From Myxococcota bacterium (GTDB lineage Bacteria; Myxococcota_C; UBA6777), in contig CAUJFU010000122.1 of the NCBI GenBank assembly GCA_963169055.1, positions 1-10,928 of the forward strand: DNA of 10,928 nucleotides, written 5' to 3'. Position numbers and translations under genes: made by a program. The stretch's first letter is position 1. The number at the start of each line of letters is the position of its first letter. Shown here in pieces: positions 6,814 through 10,928 of the stretch. The notes under the pieces were generated by a model. The model was given only the letters and a program-made list of their open reading frames with translations. It did no database searches and was not told the origin of the DNA.

Positions 6814-6907
6814 GAAAAACGTAGGGGCAGCCCCCTGTGGCTGCCCAACCACAGGGCAGTTACAGCGAATTGCACCTACCCTTCGATCACACATCTTTCG
6901 GATTTCG
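6791..6907. repeat. Nested 117-base palindromic element
   Basis: Two perfectly paired blocks are arranged symmetrically: CGAAATCCG (6791-6799) with CGGATTTCG (6899-6907), and GTGATCGAA (6808-6816) with TTCGATCAC (6882-6890). The 8-base spacer between the blocks is unrelated on the two sides. Further in, GTAGG (6821-6825) pairs with CCTAC (6875-6879). The centre holds overlapping hairpins. The left arm is shared with the element around the tandem array. Confidence 0.65.
6825..6859. other. Three mutually exclusive hairpins
   Basis: GGGCAGCC (6825-6832) pairs with GGCTGCCC (6839-6846). CCCTGTGG (6833-6840) pairs with CCACAGGG (6849-6856). CTGCCC (6841-6846) pairs with GGGCAG (6854-6859). All are perfect and all compete for the same bases, so an RNA could switch between them. 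No gene follows within reach in a way that suggests attenuation. It may simply be a REP-like palindrome. Confidence 0.5.
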
Positions 6908-6928
6908 TATAAGCCACGAAAAGCGACG

Positions 6929-7058
6929 CCGTAAAAAAGACGCGTTCGTGCAACGCCCAAGCGGCGCAGCCGTTGGTTTGAAAAACGCCTGTTTGTTCCG
7001 CCGATACGGGGTCAAGAGGGCGAAGCCCTCTCGCGGGGCGTGGGGTGGAGCCCCACAT
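6929..7058 (-). repeat. Dispersed structured repeat, copy D
   Basis: Fourth copy, on the minus strand, starting about 60 bases after the stop of the MopE/propeller gene and in its orientation. Hairpin 1 is GTGGGG/CCCCAC (7040-7045 with 7051-7056). Hairpin 2 is AGAGGGC/GCCCTCT (7015-7021 with 7025-7031, loop GAA), a different sequence from the other copies but still paired. The blocks GACCCCGTATCGGCGGAAC and TTCAAACCAACGGCT match the others. Between gene and repeat lie two perfect copies of AACCGAACC (7060-7077) and TATGGGG-like repeats. Confidence 0.75.
6933..6956 (-). terminator. Possible rho-independent terminator in tail of repeat copy D
   Basis: On the minus strand GCGTT (6956-6952) pairs with AACGC (6946-6942) around GCACG, followed after three bases by six T (6938-6933). 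The stem is only 5 bp. It lies about 165 bases beyond the stop of the propeller gene and would end that operon. Confidence 0.35.
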
Positions 7059-7120
7059 CAACCGAACCAACCGAACCAAACCCCACGATCCCCATAAACC
7101 CCATAAGCGGAGGGAAGTGA

Positions 7121-9784
7121 TTAGGGGGCGGACTTTACAAGGAAGAGGTTGTTGGTGTTGTTTTTGGATGGAAGGGTGGTTTTGTCGAAGGTGACGTTGC
7201 CGGAGAATGGGCCTGTGAGGTAGAGGTTGCCGACGGTGTCGACGACCACGCGCTGCGCCTCGATGGATAGGCTGGATTGGAGCATACGCAACCATGTGAC
7301 GCCGCCTGTGACATCGAAGCGCGCCCACCACATGGCGTCTTTGTCTGTCGGCCCGCTCAGGCGCAGGCTGCCGACTTGCAGTTCGCCGCGAAACATCCCC
7401 ACCGCCACCATCCCGCCCTGCACGGGGTTTGTGCCGAGCAAACGCGACGAACCTTTTCCTCCAAAGATCACGGTCCATTGGGCGATACCTTTGTTGTCCA
7501 CCAACAAACTTGCCCCGTGTTCTCCGCTTTGTTGGAAGGTGGTTTGGGCGTTGACTTTGAGATCGTCCACAAACGACAAGCCAAGGTACACAGATCCCAA
7601 ACCTGTACTCAAAGAAGCTAGAGCATCGGGCTTTTCGCCACCAAAGACTTTGGCCCACAAAAACCCGCCTGCTGCGCTTAGCTGCGCAACAAAGACATCG
7701 CGGCCTTGTGCGCCTCCATAAGAATTGAGGTTGAATCCCTCGCTAAATCGGGCGACATTGACGAATTCTCCGGCCAAGTACAGTTTGCTATCTTGATCCA
7801 AAGCCAACAAAGCGCCCGCTGCATCGCTGTCTCCGCTAACCGTGTTGATCCAATCGATTTGACCTTGGCCAAAAAACCGCGCCACCCAGATATCTTCGCT
7901 GTTTTTGCCCGAGTTGAGCGTGCGGCCTCCAAGATCGGTTTGCCCTTGAAAGACGCCTGCCACAAACAACCCTGCCTTTTTGTCCCACACCACCGAAGTG
8001 GCTTCTTCGCGTTGCGCTGCACCGAGAGATTGGGCCCAATTCAGCTTGCCGCGATCATTGAGGGAGACCAACAAGACATCTTTGTCGCCACGTGCGGTCA
8101 AACGGGTTTGATCGATTTGAGTCTGTCCCGTAAACCAACCGACCAGATAGAGATTTCCGACGTCATCAATGGCCAAACTGCGCAACACGGTATCGCCGCC
8201 GCCTTGGGCCTTTGCCAACCCAAGCACGTTGATCCATTGTAGCGTGCCGTCTGTGGTGACTTTGATCACCGCCGTAGCGCGGCCTCCTGCGTTGGTTTGG
8301 GGACGGCCCAAGAGTGTGGCCTTTTCTTGGAAGCTGACCAACCAGACCAGTTCGCCGTTTGAACGTAGCTGGAGATCCTCGACGCGCAACGCATCACCAT
8401 CCGCCGCAAGCGCCCAACTGCATTGTTCGACGATCTTGCCGTCGCAATTGTCGTCCAACCCGTTGCATATCTCGGGTTGGGGTTTGTAGATCTGTTCGCA
8501 CAAACGCTGGCCTTTTTCACAACGCAACCGCCCTAGCGCACACAAGCCTTGGCGGTTAAAGACTTGGCAGACGTCGCCACGCTGCGGGTCGTCTTCGTCG
8601 GTCAATCCGTTGCAATCGTCATCCACGCCGTTGCAGATCTCGGTGGTGGGTTGTATGGCCTGTTGGCATGTCAAAGCGCCGCCCACACAAGCCCATTTTC
8701 CCTCTTGGCATCGGCCTTTTCGATCCGCCAAAAAGCAAGCCGTCCCAACCAACGGGTCGCTTTCGTCGATGCTTCCGTCGCAGTTGTTATCAAAAGAATC
8801 GCAGCGTTCGGGTTGAGGGGTGACTTCGCCGATACAAGGCCCCCATCGCAAAGCGGTCTGATCGCAAACTTGGATACCGCGCTTGCAGACACCTTTTCCG
8901 ATCTTGTCGGGGTCTCCACCAAAACATTCACGGCTTTGCCCTGCCGTACAAGAACAAGAAGCGATCTCGTCGATCTGTCCGTTGCAATCATCGTCAAGGC
9001 CGTTGCATTGTTCGACTTGGGGAGTGCGCTCGCCCAAGCAAGGCCCCCAGACTCCGTTGGTGCAGATCTCGACCCCTGAACGGCAGATGCCTTTGTCTTT
9101 GGTGTCAGCAGGCCCTTGATAACACGGGCGAAAGACATCTTGATCGACCAATCCATCGCAATCGTTGTCTTTGTTGTCACAAACTTCTGCGCTGGCCACA
9201 CCCGGCTTTGCATCGCAGCGCAGATCCTGACCGTTGGCATCGCAAACCAAACGCCCCGTCGCAAGGCAATCTCCGCGCCCAACCTGACACAGCGCTCCTT
9301 TTTGTTGGAAGCCTTCATCCACGTTGCCGTCGCAATCATCGTCGATATCGTTGCACACTTCTTTTTGCGGCAAGACCTCTCCCAAACATTCCCCCCAACG
9401 CCCGTTGATTTCGCAGATTTGAACACCCGCCTTGCAAGCCGCCACCGCCAACGTCCCCGATGGCCCTGTATAACATTCACGCTGGATCCCGGGGCGACAG
9501 ACACCTTCGTTTCCCGAACCTTCGGGGATATCCTCGACCTGTTCAGACGAAACTGCGCGGCACTGATGGAGATCCCCTTCTTGACGACAAAATCCCCCCA
9601 CACAACGGCCACCCGCTGGACATTCCGCATCCGCGAAACATCGCACACATGGATGCGGCGGAAGTCCGCACCTCCACAACGCGCTCACCAACAAAACGAC
9701 CGATCCCACCCCCACCAACAGCCTGCTCAAAAGAGGATGCCCGATCTGCCGCACACTTCGTTCGTTGCCTTGTCTCCGTACCAT
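7121..9784 (-). CDS. Secreted MopE-motif and beta-propeller protein
   Basis: 887 residues. A hydrophobic segment at about 19-38 (LLSRLLVGVGSVVLLVSALW) acts as signal peptide or anchor, and the C following it lacks a good lipobox. A Cys-rich region (46-135) precedes six copies of the putative metal-binding motif known from MopE-like proteins, CNxxDDDCDGxxDE: residues 144-157, 202-215, 260-273, 328-341, 384-397 and 440-453. The last is altered (GKIVEQ). From about 457 to the end are repeats of SBBP beta-propeller type, with GNLYLVGWFTG, GLFVAGVFQG, KLYLAGEF, VAVGMFRG and GNLYLTGPFSG. The acidic Cys motifs probably bind calcium or another metal outside the cell. The ATG at 9784 has AAGG 8 bases upstream and lies 24 bases after the previous gene, so the two are likely one operon. 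Ligand and role are unknown. Confidence 0.9.
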   Translation of the reverse strand: MVRRQGNERSVRQIGHPLLSRLLVGVGSVVLLVSALWRCGLPPHPCVRCFADAECPAGGRCVGGFCRQEGDLHQCRAVSSEQVEDIPEGSGNEGVCRPGIQRECYTGPSGTLAVAACKAGVQICEINGRWGECLGEVLPQKEVCNDIDDDCDGNVDEGFQQKGALCQVGRGDCLATGRLVCDANGQDLRCDAKPGVASAEVCDNKDNDCDGLVDQDVFRPCYQGPADTKDKGICRSGVEICTNGVWGPCLGERTPQVEQCNGLDDDCNGQIDEIASCSCTAGQSRECFGGDPDKIGKGVCKRGIQVCDQTALRWGPCIGEVTPQPERCDSFDNNCDGSIDESDPLVGTACFLADRKGRCQEGKWACVGGALTCQQAIQPTTEICNGVDDDCNGLTDEDDPQRGDVCQVFNRQGLCALGRLRCEKGQRLCEQIYKPQPEICNGLDDNCDGKIVEQCSWALAADGDALRVEDLQLRSNGELVWLVSFQEKATLLGRPQTNAGGRATAVIKVTTDGTLQWINVLGLAKAQGGGDTVLRSLAIDDVGNLYLVGWFTGQTQIDQTRLTARGDKDVLLVSLNDRGKLNWAQSLGAAQREEATSVVWDKKAGLFVAGVFQGQTDLGGRTLNSGKNSEDIWVARFFGQGQIDWINTVSGDSDAAGALLALDQDSKLYLAGEFVNVARFSEGFNLNSYGGAQGRDVFVAQLSAAGGFLWAKVFGGEKPDALASLSTGLGSVYLGLSFVDDLKVNAQTTFQQSGEHGASLLVDNKGIAQWTVIFGGKGSSRLLGTNPVQGGMVAVGMFRGELQVGSLRLSGPTDKDAMWWARFDVTGGVTWLRMLQSSLSIEAQRVVVDTVGNLYLTGPFSGNVTFDKTTLPSKNNTNNLFLVKSAP

Positions 9785-9808
9785 CGACCCGCCTTATCTC
9801 TTTTTCTC

Positions 9809-10928
9809 TCAAGGTTGCGAGATCTTCCAGACCAAAAGATCTTGCTGTTTTCCGACCATCTGGGCGGTTGCTGCGCCGCATCGGGTTTCTGCACGCATGG
9901 AAGCACCCACATAAGCGTTTCCAGACGTATCCGCCCACAACGCCGAGGGTTCGAGGGCTTCTGCGCTTGGGCTGCTGGCGCTGGTCAACCAACGGGCCTG
10001 CCCTTTCCCGTCGAGATACGTCACAAACAAACTTTTCGTTCCTTCGGCGTGTAGCGCTTGAACGGATTGTCCATCCAACGAAAAGCTGCGCACAAAGCTT
10101 CCCAACAAAAACCACCGTTGTGTGGCGCTTTGCGCTGCTTGGATCGCCACATCCGACTGTGTCGAAAGGATGCGCGCCCAAACGAATTGTCCTTTGGCAT
10201 CCATTTGTGCGGCAAACAACGCTTCGGAGGGGCTTTGTAGCCCTGTCAAAGGCGGCGTTTGGAGGTTTTGGACAAAGCGCCCCACCACCAAGATATCCCC
10301 AACATCCGAGACCGCAAGACTCAACGGCGAGACATCCCCGCCACCAGAAAGACTTTGCGCCAACAGAAGCTTTCCTGTCGTGTCAAACTGCGCCACAAAC
10401 CCGCTCTGACGGCCACTGATCCCTTGTAGCTGTGTGCCATCCTCAAAGGTCAACTTTTCCGTATAAGCCCCCAAGACAAACACGGTTCCTCGCAAAGCAG
10501 GAGATATCGCCTTGATTTGGACTTCTGCGGAAGAGGAGGCGATCTTTTGCGCCCATCGCAAAACGCCGCTGTGATCGAAGTAAGCGATCCACCCTTGGGC
10601 AGTGCCGGGCTGTGGGTTGGAAAGCAAGCGGCTGGCGATCTGAAACCCTGTCCCACGAAAAGTTCCGGCGGTCGCAACGCCTTGTGCATCGGCGTGGACC
10701 CCGATCACTGTGTCGTTTTGATCGCTGTCCGCCGAAAGCGCCCAAGTCACCGCACCACTCGGATTGATCCGCGCAACAAAGACCGCTTGTTCTTGCGGAC
10801 CTGCGGTGGTGAAACTCTGCGTCCCAAGGCGAAGATCCCCACGAAAATGGCCCACCGCATACAATCCCCCCGTCGCATCGGCGGCTAGTCCGATCCCTTC
10901 GCTCGATTGGTTGCTCCGCGCTGCAACC
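9809..10928 (-). CDS. Beta-propeller repeat protein, N-terminus beyond the window
   Basis: Frame open from the right edge to the TGA at 9811-9809; 372 residues are visible and the start lies outside. The sequence is a run of SBBP-like propeller blades, each with a GxF/GxY strand and an FVARINPSGAVTWA-type strand: LYAVGHFRGDL, VATAGTFRG, VFVLGAYTE, ILVVGRFVQN, WFLLGSFVRS and AYVGASMRA. There are two or fewer cysteines in this part, so the MopE-type region, if there is one, must be in the missing N-terminus. The closest relative in the window is the C-terminal half of the following gene, and the pair looks like an old tandem duplication. Expected to be exported, with unknown partner. The short 24-base gap to the next gene argues for a shared transcript. 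Confidence 0.82.
   Translation of the reverse strand, partial: VAARSNQSSEGIGLAADATGGLYAVGHFRGDLRLGTQSFTTAGPQEQAVFVARINPSGAVTWALSADSDQNDTVIGVHADAQGVATAGTFRGTGFQIASRLLSNPQPGTAQGWIAYFDHSGVLRWAQKIASSSAEVQIKAISPALRGTVFVLGAYTEKLTFEDGTQLQGISGRQSGFVAQFDTTGKLLLAQSLSGGGDVSPLSLAVSDVGDILVVGRFVQNLQTPPLTGLQSPSEALFAAQMDAKGQFVWARILSTQSDVAIQAAQSATQRWFLLGSFVRSFSLDGQSVQALHAEGTKSLFVTYLDGKGQARWLTSASSPSAEALEPSALWADTSGNAYVGASMRAETRCGAATAQMVGKQQDLLVWKISQP

Larger units (their letters stand above)
6294..6910. repeat. Five GGATTTCGTAT sites of alternating orientation
   Basis: The 11-base word GGATTTCGTAT or a one-base variant occurs five times in this gene-free stretch: 6294-6304 (plus), 6443-6453 (minus, AGATTTCGTAT), 6553-6563 (plus), 6788-6798 (minus, GGATTTCGGAT) and 6900-6910 (plus). 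Orientation alternates strictly. The second, third and fourth copies also share GGGC just before the word. They delimit the smaller elements listed below and look like ends of degenerate mobile or palindromic units. Confidence 0.65.

Noticed and set aside
6349-6912. Repeat-peptide protein read through the tandem array
   Set aside because: Open frames exist on both strands because the dimer length is a multiple of three. There is no ribosome binding site or sensible product, and the frame starts and ends inside palindromic repeats.
1081-7058. Integron attC sites for the four-copy repeat
   Set aside because: No paired core sites of GTTRRRY type, and the genes between copies are long, mixed in strand and partly housekeeping, unlike gene cassettes.
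8671-9648. Minus-strand ORF of 325 codons inside the MopE-motif gene
   Set aside because: Out-of-frame shadow. The overlapping frame has the CNGxDDDCNG repeats and a signal segment.
9116-10419. Plus-strand ORFs of over 300 codons (9116-10054, 9460-10419)
   Set aside because: Antisense to the two propeller genes, no domain, and Arg/Pro/His-rich composition.

Overview
The window looks like chromosomal DNA from a Gram-negative bacterium, most likely a Myxococcota-type (delta-proteobacterial) lineage. The reasons are a lipoprotein built of Cys-paired Sel1 repeats, and two tandem secreted proteins, one of which joins six MopE-like Cys/Asp motifs to a beta-propeller of SBBP type. The lineage is inferred from gene content. 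No rRNA, tRNA or taxonomic marker is present.

Layout. (1) 1-992, minus: a YkgJ-type Cys-cluster protein that runs off the left edge. (2) 993-1355: divergent intergenic DNA with the first copy of a dispersed structured repeat (copy A) and a good sigma70-like promoter. (3) 1356-3056, plus: a two-gene operon of a HAD-superfamily hydrolase and a proline iminopeptidase (pip), 3 bases apart. (4) 3057-3262: repeat copy B. (5) 3263-3559, plus: a small Pro/Lys/Ser/Thr-rich secreted protein. (6) 3591-4547, minus: an RluA-type pseudouridine synthase whose catalytic Asp position is Gly. (7) 4548-4764: divergent promoter region with a palindrome. (8) 4765-6096, plus: the Sel1/Hcp-like lipoprotein. (9) 6097-7120: about 1 kb with no credible gene but dense repeats. 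It holds repeat copies C and D, five short sites of alternating orientation, a 40/41-bp tandem array and a nested palindrome with mutually exclusive hairpins. (10) 7121-9784 and 9809-10928, both minus: two neighbouring propeller proteins, the upstream one cut by the right edge.

How the genes relate. HAD hydrolase and pip are clearly co-transcribed. The two propeller genes are 24 bases apart, share a repeat type and are probably one operon encoding cell-surface or secreted proteins. The other genes show no obvious shared pathway. The most unusual content is non-coding. A ~130-bp repeat occurs four times with changing but still paired stems, mostly right after a gene end and in that gene's orientation. 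The 6.26-6.92 kb stretch is a mosaic of palindromic modules with no transposase nearby.
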